Below, piece after piece: positions 17,844 through 25,784 of a stretch of 64,000 bases of DNA. Both the position numbers and the translations under genes were made by a program. The DNA lies in assembly GCF_014191375.1 (NCBI RefSeq), contig NZ_JACHWN010000002.1, positions 372,001 to 436,000 of the forward strand, written 5' to 3'. The notes beneath the pieces were generated by a model. The model was not told the origin of the DNA. It saw only the letters and a list, made by a program, of their open reading frames with translations, and did no database searches. The stretch is from Mesorhizobium sp. RMAD-H1 (GTDB lineage: Bacteria; Pseudomonadota; Alphaproteobacteria; Rhizobiales; Rhizobiaceae). Every line of letters starts with the position of its first letter. Positions within the stretch are counted from its first letter, which is position 1.

Positions 17844-19160
17844 TCATGTAGCCAGAATCCCCGCCGTTCTCTGCCAGAAATTGGAGGAGAACGCCGGATC
17901 GCGCTGTTCCTCCAGTCTTCTCCACTGTGGAAACGACGCCGCGAAAGTCGCCGCCGACATCCTCTGGTCCTTGTAGGGATTGACTCGCCCTTCAGCCTCG
18001 ATCGTCAGGCGATCGAGCTCCGACAACAGCTCAAGCGTTTTTGCCCCCCGGTTGGGGAAATCGAGGGTCAGAGTATAGCCCGGCTGCGGGAATGACAAAA
18101 GCCCCGGCGAGCGGATCGTCCCGAACCGCTTCAGCACCGTCAGGAAAGAGACCTGGCCCGCCCTGCGCGTTGCTGACAGCATCGCCGGAATTGTCTCCCG
18201 CGCCTGGGCGTAGGGGATGACGCTCTGGTGCTGGTAGAGCCCCGCCGGACCATAGAGCCGGTTCCAGCCACGCAGGCTGTCGAGGGGGTAGAAGAACTGC
18301 TCGTAGCTGGAAAGATGCGGTTCCCCGCCCCGCCCCTTCAGATGATGATAGGCTGTATTGAAAAGCTTGAGGCTTGGCCGGTTCAGCGCAGAAAACGGCA
18401 ATTCGAACGGCACGCTGAGCCGTGCCGGCCTGGGGCTGGCGTTGAAATTGCTGTCTGCCGCATGGTTCCCGGTCAGAAGCAGGCCGCGCCCGGCCCGCCC
18501 GCCTTCCGCGAGCTGGTCGATCCAGGCAACCGCATATTCATTTTCCTCATCCGCCTTTTCCGCCAGCGCGAAGAACTGGTCGAGACCGGCAAAGCGCGTC
18601 ACCCGCTCCTCGACATCGAGCGAGAGAACGCGCATCAGCCTGATCCGGGCCGTCACGATCAACCCCGTCAAACCCATTCCGCCGATGGTTGCAGCGAAAA
18701 GTTCCGGATTCTGGGTGGGCGAACAGCTGCGCAACATCCCGTCCGAGCGCAGCAGCTCGAACGAGATCACATGGCAGCCGAAGGTGCCGCGGCTGTGATG
18801 ATTCTTGCCATGCACGTCATTGGCGATGGCGCCGCCCAGCGTGACGAAGCGCGTGCCCGGCGTAACGGGCAGGAAAAACCCGTGCGGCGCGGCGAAGGCG
18901 ATGATCTCGGCCAGAAGCACGCCGGCCTCCGCATCGAGAATGCCGCTTGCCGGGTCGAAGCCGCGTATCCGGCCCTTCGGGCGCATCTCGACCAGCGCCC
19001 CCCGGTCGTTGTGGCAGCTGTCGCCATAGGAGCGCCCATTGCCGAAGCCGAGCAGCGCGCCGGCACCGGCCGGGCCTTGCCGCAGCAGATGGTCGGCTTG
19101 CTGGAATGCGATAGCCTTTCGCGGCCGGCGCTCTATGCGGCCGAAGCTCTCCAGCGACAT
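17844..19160 (-). CDS. DprE1-like FAD-dependent oxidase (decaprenylphosphoryl-ribose 2'-oxidase family)
   Basis: 438 residues. A VAO-type FAD domain opens with GFGNGRSYGDSCHN near residue 38, matching GLGRSYGD of mycobacterial DprE1, followed by PVTPGTRFVTLGGAIANDVHGKNHH, here described in pieces: PVTPGTRFVTLGGAI then DVHGKNHH. The C-terminal part has LSFPQPGY and YKDQRMS, whose Lys397 matches the catalytic Lys418 of M. tuberculosis. The cysteine attacked by benzothiazinones (Cys387 there) corresponds to Thr365 here. The stop of the HAD-UbiA gene and this start share one base (TGATG), so they are translationally coupled. The enzyme should oxidise C2 of a prenyl-phospho-ribose. Confidence 0.85.
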   Translation of the reverse strand: MSLESFGRIERRPRKAIAFQQADHLLRQGPAGAGALLGFGNGRSYGDSCHNDRGALVEMRPKGRIRGFDPASGILDAEAGVLLAEIIAFAAPHGFFLPVTPGTRFVTLGGAIANDVHGKNHHSRGTFGCHVISFELLRSDGMLRSCSPTQNPELFAATIGGMGLTGLIVTARIRLMRVLSLDVEERVTRFAGLDQFFALAEKADEENEYAVAWIDQLAEGGRAGRGLLLTGNHAADSNFNASPRPARLSVPFELPFSALNRPSLKLFNTAYHHLKGRGGEPHLSSYEQFFYPLDSLRGWNRLYGPAGLYQHQSVIPYAQARETIPAMLSATRRAGQVSFLTVLKRFGTIRSPGLLSFPQPGYTLTLDFPNRGAKTLELLSELDRLTIEAEGRVNPYKDQRMSAATFAASFPQWRRLEEQRDPAFSSNFWQRTAGILAT

Positions 19161-20611
19161 CAGCGCATGCCCGCCGTCATCAGCATCGCACCGCCGATCG
19201 CGATCATCATGATGCTGCGCCAGTCGCTGAGCAGAAACACCACGGGATCCTCATGCATCTGGTCGCGATGCGCCAGGATCCATATCCGCAGATTGATGTA
19301 GAGCACGATCGGGCAGAGCGGCCAGATCATCCAGGGATAGGAATAGAGCGTCTTGACGGAATTGCTGTCGACATAAAGCGCCAGAACCAGGACCGCACCG
19401 AAGGCGGCCGCCACGCCGCTTTGCGCGATGACCGTGCGGTCAACGCCGCGATATCCCCTGCCGGCAAGTTTCTCGTTCTCTTCCGGCGGCGAATTGCTGA
19501 GTTCCACATAGCGCTTGACCAGCGCCAGCGACAGGAAAAAGAAGATCGAAAAGGCAAGCAGCCAGAACGAGCCGGGCGTCGCATTGGCGGCGGCGCCGGC
19601 GAGAAGCCGCACCGTATAGAGCCCCGCCAGCACCAGGACGTCGATGAGCAGCATACGCTTCAACGCGGCCGAATAGGCGGTCGTGACAAAGAGATAGAGC
19701 GTGAGCACCAGCATGTATTCGATCGGCAGCAGCGCGGCGATGCCATAGGAAAGCACGAGGAGCAGACCGGCGACGCCGACGCCGAACGGCACCGGCAATT
19801 CGCCGCTGGCGAAGGGTCTCTTCCGCTTGCGCGCATGCCGCCGGTCGAGCTGTACATCGAACAGATCGTTGAGGATATAGATCGACGATGCGGCCGCGCA
19901 GAAGGAAACGAAGGCGAGGAAGGTGCGCGTGAAGACATCGTGATAGAAAAGATCATGGGCGAGAATGGCCGGAACGAAGACCAGCGTGTTCTTCATCCAC
20001 TGATGCACGCGCAGCATTCTGAGGATGCTGCCAAGGCGCATCGGCGGCGCGGCGAAGAAACGGCTCACGCGATCGTCCGCGTCGCGGGACTCCCGCCACG
20101 TCCGCACCGCCCTGTCCGGCGCGACGACGATGGCCCGGCGCGCCTCGTCGAAAATGGCGATATCGGCCCGGGAATTGCCGGCATAATCGAAACCGCCCTC
20201 CCCGAAGGCTTCGACCAGCATCTTCAGCTTGGCGCCTGAGGCAAGATTGCGATAGCGATCCGTCGAATAGACCGCATCGAAGATGCCGAGATGTTTTGCC
20301 ACCGCTTCGGCGAAGGAGGTGGCTGCGGCCGTGGCGAGCACCAGCCTGCGGCCCGCCTCATGTTCCTTTTTCAGGAAGGCGAGGAAATCCTGGCGATAAG
20401 GCAGCGTTTCGGCATCGATGGCAACGCGCTCGGCGATTTCATGCTTCAGCCGGGCCTTGCCCTGCAGGGCCCAGAAAGGAAGCAGGAAGACATAGAAGAA
20501 ATTCTTCTTCAAAAGCAGGAAGATGCCTTCCCATAGAAGATCGGTGGCAATCAGTGTGCCATCCAGATCGACCGCTAGAGGTATCTTCTTATCGCTGTTG
20601 CGCGCATCCAT
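19160..20611 (-). CDS. HAD phosphatase-UbiA prenyltransferase fusion (phosphoribosyl-polyprenol synthase type)
   Basis: 483 residues from ATG 20611, preceded by TAGGAAAA. Residues 1-200 are a HAD domain with DLDGT at residues 15-19, the nucleophile motif. The second half is a UbiA prenyltransferase of about eight helices, with NDLFDVQLD near residue 247 and a second acidic loop. In mycobacteria the same two activities, 5-phosphoribosyl transfer to decaprenyl phosphate and 5'-dephosphorylation, are on separate proteins (Rv3806c and Rv3807c). The fusion and the coupled DprE1-like gene support that role. The frame runs 58 codons further up but those residues look non-coding. Confidence 0.84.
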   Translation of the reverse strand: MDARNSDKKIPLAVDLDGTLIATDLLWEGIFLLLKKNFFYVFLLPFWALQGKARLKHEIAERVAIDAETLPYRQDFLAFLKKEHEAGRRLVLATAAATSFAEAVAKHLGIFDAVYSTDRYRNLASGAKLKMLVEAFGEGGFDYAGNSRADIAIFDEARRAIVVAPDRAVRTWRESRDADDRVSRFFAAPPMRLGSILRMLRVHQWMKNTLVFVPAILAHDLFYHDVFTRTFLAFVSFCAAASSIYILNDLFDVQLDRRHARKRKRPFASGELPVPFGVGVAGLLLVLSYGIAALLPIEYMLVLTLYLFVTTAYSAALKRMLLIDVLVLAGLYTVRLLAGAAANATPGSFWLLAFSIFFFLSLALVKRYVELSNSPPEENEKLAGRGYRGVDRTVIAQSGVAAAFGAVLVLALYVDSNSVKTLYSYPWMIWPLCPIVLYINLRIWILAHRDQMHEDPVVFLLSDWRSIMMIAIGGAMLMTAGMR

Positions 20612-20907
20612 CGTTTTCCTACCCCCCAAAGCCCCCCAAGGCACTTTGCCTTCCCGGACAAGACCCGGAAAACGAAAACCGCCCGTTTCCTTGGAAGCAG
20701 GAACTGCTTTTCCCATTGAACTTGCCGGGAAGCAAGGAATGAGCGGCTCTCGTATGCACAAAGCAGGAACCGCTCTAGCAGCCATAAGAAAACGAAGGAT
20801 GAACGTCAGGGTTGAATAGCCGCGAGAGCTGTAGAACGATGTGATGCGGTAAACATGGACTTAAAATACGTCACAAGAGGCTGTGGACGCAGGCAGGCCT
20901 AAACCCT

Positions 20908-21843
20908 TTACCCTGCCGATGCCGGCTGGCGGAGATCGAGCGTCCATGTCTGCCCGACGAGATCCTTGCCGAATGAATGATGCGGCGCCTCGTCGACCAG
21001 CTGGAAACCGACCGCCTGGTAGATGCGCCGCGCGGAGACGAGCACGTCATTGGTCCAAAGGGTGAGCTTTTCATAGCCGAGCGCGCGCGCCCGCGCGATG
21101 CAGGTCTCGACCAGCCGCCTGCCGACGCCGAGCCCGCGCGCGCTTGGCTCCACATAGAGGAGCCTGAGCTTCGCCATGGCAGGATCGGAACTTTTCATCA
21201 GAAATACCGACCCGACGATGACGCCCGCCCGCTCGGCCACCCAGCCATCCTCGCGAACCGGATCGAAATGGGCGATGAAATTGCCGAATATCTCCGCAAC
21301 GAGCCCCTCATAGGTCCAGTCCCAGCCATATTCGCGATTGTAGAGGACGGCCTGGCGATGCGTGATCCACCCGATATCGCCCGGCCTGAGCCCGCGCAGC
21401 CGGATATCGGCGTGCTGCGCCTTGCCCCTGTCGAGAACGGTCCTGATGTCGTGCATCGCCGAGATGAGGCGCCCGTGGCCCTCCAGGTCGAGCGGCATCA
21501 GGATTGCTTCCATCTGCGATCGCGTGCCCTGCTCGAGCGCGGCAAACGCCTGGCGCCCGGCATCGGTCAGGGTCAGTTGCCGCCGCTTGCCATGTTCAGG
21601 GCTGACCCGGCTGCGCACCAGTCCCCGTGCGCGAAACCGCGCCACGATCCGGCTCAGATGCGCCTTGTCCATGGTGAGCGTGCGGGCGATGTCGGCCGCC
21701 GTCTGCTCGCCCCCATGCGCCAGCTCGTAGAGCACCCGGGCTTCGGCGAGCGAGAAATCGCTCTTGGAGAGATGCTCATCCAGAAGGCCGATCTCGCGCG
21801 TATAGAAGCGGTTGAAACTGCGGATCTCGTCGACAATGGTCAT
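20908..21843 (-). CDS. MarR-GNAT fusion protein
   Basis: 311 residues from ATG 21843. Residues 1-145 form a MarR winged helix (AARVLYELAHGG-like opening, QTAADIARTLTMDKAHLSRIV recognition region, then SRVSPEHGKRRQLTLTDAG wing). Residues 155-311 are a GNAT acetyltransferase with the acetyl-CoA loop LYVEPSARGLGVGRRLVE. This two-domain build is common in alphaproteobacteria; it may acetylate a small molecule and sense it, or the reverse. It stands alone with no obvious regulated neighbour. Function beyond the two folds is unknown. Confidence 0.85.
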   Translation of the reverse strand: MTIVDEIRSFNRFYTREIGLLDEHLSKSDFSLAEARVLYELAHGGEQTAADIARTLTMDKAHLSRIVARFRARGLVRSRVSPEHGKRRQLTLTDAGRQAFAALEQGTRSQMEAILMPLDLEGHGRLISAMHDIRTVLDRGKAQHADIRLRGLRPGDIGWITHRQAVLYNREYGWDWTYEGLVAEIFGNFIAHFDPVREDGWVAERAGVIVGSVFLMKSSDPAMAKLRLLYVEPSARGLGVGRRLVETCIARARALGYEKLTLWTNDVLVSARRIYQAVGFQLVDEAPHHSFGKDLVGQTWTLDLRQPASAG

Positions 21844-22044
21844 CGATGCACCCGATATCAATGTTGTGACAGACAACACTTACCGCAGGATGCGAGGCTT
21901 GAGAAGCCGTTTTCATTTCCGGCAAATTTCGGAAACGGACGAATTCCCACCAATATTGCTGTGAAAACAAAAAATTGGAGCGATTCCCGGATTCAGAACA
22001 GGAGCCGCTCCAACACAAAGACGATCTGTCTGGACTAAAAAAGC

Positions 22045-22308
22045 TTAGTTGATCTTGGCCTTGCCGCCCGTGATCTCGATGGTCTCGCTTCCCGTCAGCG
22101 CCTGTCGGTCGCCATTGGGAAAGGTGACGAAGCAGCCGGCGGGGCAGAAATCCACCGTTTCACCCGGAGCGAGCACCAGATCGTTCTTGGTCGAGCCTTC
22201 GGTGACGACCAGCGTGCGGGGTTCGCTGTCCTTGTTGACGGCACTGGCGGCGAAGGCCGGGCCGGCACTGATGACGGCAAGAAGAAATGCGGTTGCATAC
22301 CTGTTCAT
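22045..22308 (-). CDS. Small secreted protein of unknown function
   Basis: 87 residues. The first 21 residues (basic MNRYA, hydrophobic core, then GPAFAAS) are a clear signal peptide with cleavage near AFA. The mature ~66 residues are mostly beta-forming, with a CPAGC pair that could form a disulfide and a short acidic stretch. I do not recognise the family. It follows nothing on its strand closely and precedes the MscS gene by 122 bases in reverse order. Confidence 0.6.
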   Translation of the reverse strand: MNRYATAFLLAVISAGPAFAASAVNKDSEPRTLVVTEGSTKNDLVLAPGETVDFCPAGCFVTFPNGDRQALTGSETIEITGGKAKIN

Positions 22309-22430
22309 ATCATTCCCGGTGTTACCACCGCCCCCTGTGCGCGGCGGCGCCGCTGCGGATGTCCTTGGGCATTTCTGCCCGTTTCAGACATACTTATAAA
22401 GGCCGCAATCTGAACGGCAACTGAACGCAA

Positions 22431-24992
22431 TCAGATTTTTATCCGGGCGACACCGGTCTTGCCCACCACCTTTGCAGCCTCCTTCTTCTCGCCGCTGCCG
22501 GCATCGGCCTGCGGCCTTGCCCGCCGCGCGGTGATCGCGTCCGCGATGGCCTCGATGTGCTCCACGCGCAGATTGATATCGGTCTGCGGGAACGGGATCT
22601 CGATTTTCTCTTCGGCGAATTTTTCCACGATCATGAAGCGCAGATCGTTCTGCACCGTCGCAATGGAGTAGATGTCGGCCAGGAACACACGCAGTTCGAA
22701 ATCGAGCGACGAGTCGCCGAATCCCTTGAAAGCGACGAACGGTTCGGGGTTCTTGAGGACTTGCGGGTGGGAACGCCCGATTTCCATGAGTACCGCATGA
22801 ACCTTGCGCGGATCGCTGCCATAGGCCGCGCCCACCGGTATATCGACACGACCGAGCTTGTTGCGGTGCGTCCAGTTGGCGACGTTGTCGTTGATCAGCG
22901 AGGAATTGGGGACGATGATCGACTGGCGCTGGAATGTCTCCACCTCCGTGGCGCGCACGCTGATCTTCTTGACGATGCCGGCAACGCCGCCCGCTTCCAC
23001 CCAGTCGCCCACCTTGATCGGTCGCTCGACGAGAAGAATGAGGCCGGAGACGAAATTCTGCACGATATTCTGCAGGCCGAAGCCGATGCCGAGCGAAAGG
23101 CCGCCGGCGACGAGCGCCAGATTGGAGAGATTGACGCCGGCCGCCGAAACACCGATCAGCGCAGCCACCGCCAGGCCGAGATAGCCCACCACGGTGCGGA
23201 TGGAATTGCGCACGCCGGAATCGACGCGCCCCCTCGCCATGACGCTGCCGTCGAGCCAGTTCTGGAACCAGCGCGTGACGAAATAGCCGATGACGAAGAG
23301 CAGCAGCCCGGTGAAGATGCCGGTGAAGGAGACCGAGAAATTGCCGATCTGGAAGCCGGTCATCAGCCGCAGGAACCAGGTCTGCAGTTCCGACCACTGG
23401 AAGCCGAACTGCAGCAGGATCAGCGGTATGCCGATCAGCAGAACGGCAATGTTGGTGAGGATGCCCGCCACCAGCCCGAGCTGGTCGAGCGATGTCTCGT
23501 CAATGCCGAAACGCTCCTGCATGGAGCGCCCTATGGAGGTACTGCCGAAGGCATGCTCCGCGGTGATCGCCCGGGCGGTGAGGAAGCCCAGATACATCGT
23601 TACCAGAAACGCGCCATTGACGACGATCTGCTGCGAGACGAAGCGCGCCAGCCCGATATAGCCGAGCAGCGCCGCGACGATCGGGAACAGCCCCAGGCAG
23701 ATCAGGAACAGCCGCAATGCCTTGGGCCACGGCCTGACATTCCCCGTCTCCTCCTCTTCGAGCGGCTTCACCCACGCTATGGCGATGATCAGCAGCCCCA
23801 CCAGCACGGTGGCCAGCAGGCTTTTCGCAACCGTCAGCGACAGGGGCGACGCCAGGACCTGGTTGACCGTGTTTAGGAAATAATCAAGGCCGTTGATGAG
23901 CGCCGTGGTGGTGATGAGGAATGTCAGCACACGCGCCGGCTTGGGCGCGATGTGCACCAGCCGCCAGTTCGGCATGTCGGCGCACAGCACCGCCTTCGCC
24001 AGCCTGTGGATGAAATAGACGATGATGATGACGATGAACAGCGACGACAGCATGGCCGCGATGTCGGTGCGCAGCACGTTGAAATAGTTGAGAAAGAAGT
24101 AGGTCGTCCCGAGGAACACCCCGACTGCCGCCGAGGGAATGAGCGTAGACCAGAAGGCCGCGGAAAGCCGGCTCAGATAGGATGGCGTCTCGACCGTGGG
24201 ATCGCGCAAAAAGAGCTCGCCCAGAAAGCGGCGCGCACAGAAATGCAGGACAAGGGCCGCGACCAGGGCAAAGAAGGCAGCCGCCAGGAAGGATTTGAGC
24301 TTGAACGAGATGACGAAGCGCCACCAGGACGAAACCGATCGTGCGAATGTCTTCGCCTCGGAACCGGCGGCGTCCGCGACCTCGCTGCCCAGCGAATAAT
24401 TGATGTCGACGCGCTGCGACAGCGTGCGCGCGAACAGTTCGCGGCGCATCTCGCCGATCCGCTCGATCATCTGGTTGACGGTGAGGGACGTATCCTCCGT
24501 CTCTCCGATCATGGCGTTGATCTGCGCCTTTTCGGCAGCAAGCTCGTTGCGCTCGCTGGTGACGATTTCCGGCTCGGCCGGCTGGCCCGCCGCGGGCGGC
24601 GGCCCCAGCTGTTCCAGCCGCGCATTGATCTCCGCCAGCCTCGGCCGGAAGGCCAGCCCGACGCCGAGCAGCTTCTTCGCAACCTCTTCCAGCTTCAGGC
24701 GCTGGTCGACCAGCGCTTCGTCGCTGCTGGCCGCCTTGTCCATCTGGTTGGCGAGGTCGGCCGCCTGCTTCTTGAGCGAATCGATGGCAGGCCGTTCCTG
24801 CGAAATGATGCTCGGGGTGGCGGCATTCGGGACAGCGGCATTCTGGGCGAAACCATCTGCGATCGGCACCAGAAGCGCGAGAAATACCGTGAAGGCAAAC
24901 AGGAATTTCGGGAATTTACTTGAAGATGCCAAATTCGACTCGCCAGTTTTGATCCGTTTCCCGCGGGAAAGCTGCTTCCGGACCCTGTTCAT
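22431..24992 (-). CDS. Large MscS-family mechanosensitive channel with DUF3772 domain
   Basis: 853 residues. A hydrophobic segment near residue 30-50 ending in FAQN acts as a signal peptide. A long periplasmic coiled-coil region (about 60-200, DUF3772) precedes some ten membrane helices. The last ~280 residues are the MscS pore and beta domain: GFGLQNIVQNFVSGLILLVERP is typical, here cited as GFGLQNIVQNF and VSGLILLVERPIKVGDWV. It should open on hypo-osmotic tension to release solutes. The tail ends in basic residues. It is single-gene; downstream a small secreted protein lies in the same orientation. Confidence 0.9.
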   Translation of the reverse strand: MNRVRKQLSRGKRIKTGESNLASSSKFPKFLFAFTVFLALLVPIADGFAQNAAVPNAATPSIISQERPAIDSLKKQAADLANQMDKAASSDEALVDQRLKLEEVAKKLLGVGLAFRPRLAEINARLEQLGPPPAAGQPAEPEIVTSERNELAAEKAQINAMIGETEDTSLTVNQMIERIGEMRRELFARTLSQRVDINYSLGSEVADAAGSEAKTFARSVSSWWRFVISFKLKSFLAAAFFALVAALVLHFCARRFLGELFLRDPTVETPSYLSRLSAAFWSTLIPSAAVGVFLGTTYFFLNYFNVLRTDIAAMLSSLFIVIIIVYFIHRLAKAVLCADMPNWRLVHIAPKPARVLTFLITTTALINGLDYFLNTVNQVLASPLSLTVAKSLLATVLVGLLIIAIAWVKPLEEEETGNVRPWPKALRLFLICLGLFPIVAALLGYIGLARFVSQQIVVNGAFLVTMYLGFLTARAITAEHAFGSTSIGRSMQERFGIDETSLDQLGLVAGILTNIAVLLIGIPLILLQFGFQWSELQTWFLRLMTGFQIGNFSVSFTGIFTGLLLFVIGYFVTRWFQNWLDGSVMARGRVDSGVRNSIRTVVGYLGLAVAALIGVSAAGVNLSNLALVAGGLSLGIGFGLQNIVQNFVSGLILLVERPIKVGDWVEAGGVAGIVKKISVRATEVETFQRQSIIVPNSSLINDNVANWTHRNKLGRVDIPVGAAYGSDPRKVHAVLMEIGRSHPQVLKNPEPFVAFKGFGDSSLDFELRVFLADIYSIATVQNDLRFMIVEKFAEEKIEIPFPQTDINLRVEHIEAIADAITARRARPQADAGSGEKKEAAKVVGKTGVARIKI

Positions 24993-25255
24993 AGAAAACC
25001 GCTCTACCCTTCACAAGCAAAACCGGGCACAATGATGGCGTCCGACCACACGAAGACAGGCTGGAATTGCAAAGTTTATCCATAAACACCGGAGGCGGGC
25101 GATATTTTCTTGTCCCCGGGCGACCGGATGGCTAATGAGAGATTGCGATCGGTACGGTTTTCGGGCAGACCGGCATATCGTCCGGATCGTATTGACGTGA
25201 TGGCTTGGCATCCGCGAAGCCACATCCGCGAAATTGACGGGAGTTGATCGAGACA

Positions 25256-25672
25256 ATGCATTCCACCAGCGACGCGAACCAGGAAAAGCGCGGCATCACG
25301 CAGCTTTTCGCCTGCGTCCTGTGGATCGCCGCTTTCCTCCTCGCCTTTCACTGGACCTTTCTCGACGAACGGGAAGCCGAAGAGCCCCTTTCCGTCACTG
25401 CCGCCAATCCGGGCGACCTGCGCTCCCCGGCTCCGGCGAAGGAGCAATCGGCCCCGGCTCGCAACCCCATGCGGGCGGCAGCGCTTGAAGCCCTGCATTT
25501 GAAGGCGACGCCGCTCCGTCTCGACGGCGGACCGGATCCCGCCCTGTTGCCCGCACTCTTCGAAGCTGGTGTGGGAAGCGCCGGCGGCCCCCTGCTCAAC
25601 GCCGGCACGGCCCGCTTCGCCGGCATGACCGGCCATGCCTTTGCGGCGCGCGCGCCGCCAGCCGCCGCCTGA
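25256..25672 (+). CDS. Short membrane-anchored protein, unknown
   Basis: 138 residues from ATG 25256. One hydrophobic helix (about residues 18-37, LFACVLWIAAFLLAFHW) is followed by an acidic patch and then a ~95-residue Ala/Pro-rich segment with no recognisable fold. GGGAG lies 13 bases before the ATG, slightly far for a ribosome site. It ends 112 bases before secDF and may be co-transcribed with it. Compositional bias means the frame could be spurious; the helix argues for a real gene. Confidence 0.45.
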   Translation: MHSTSDANQEKRGITQLFACVLWIAAFLLAFHWTFLDEREAEEPLSVTAANPGDLRSPAPAKEQSAPARNPMRAAALEALHLKATPLRLDGGPDPALLPALFEAGVGSAGGPLLNAGTARFAGMTGHAFAARAPPAAA

Positions 25673-25784
25673 GCCACCCAGCGTGCGGAAATGCCCCTTT
25701 GAGGGGAGCTCTCTATAGAAAACCGGCGCTCGCGACTGTTCCCGCATCGGGCGCAAGCGAGTGCGATTTTACCGGATCATAAAA

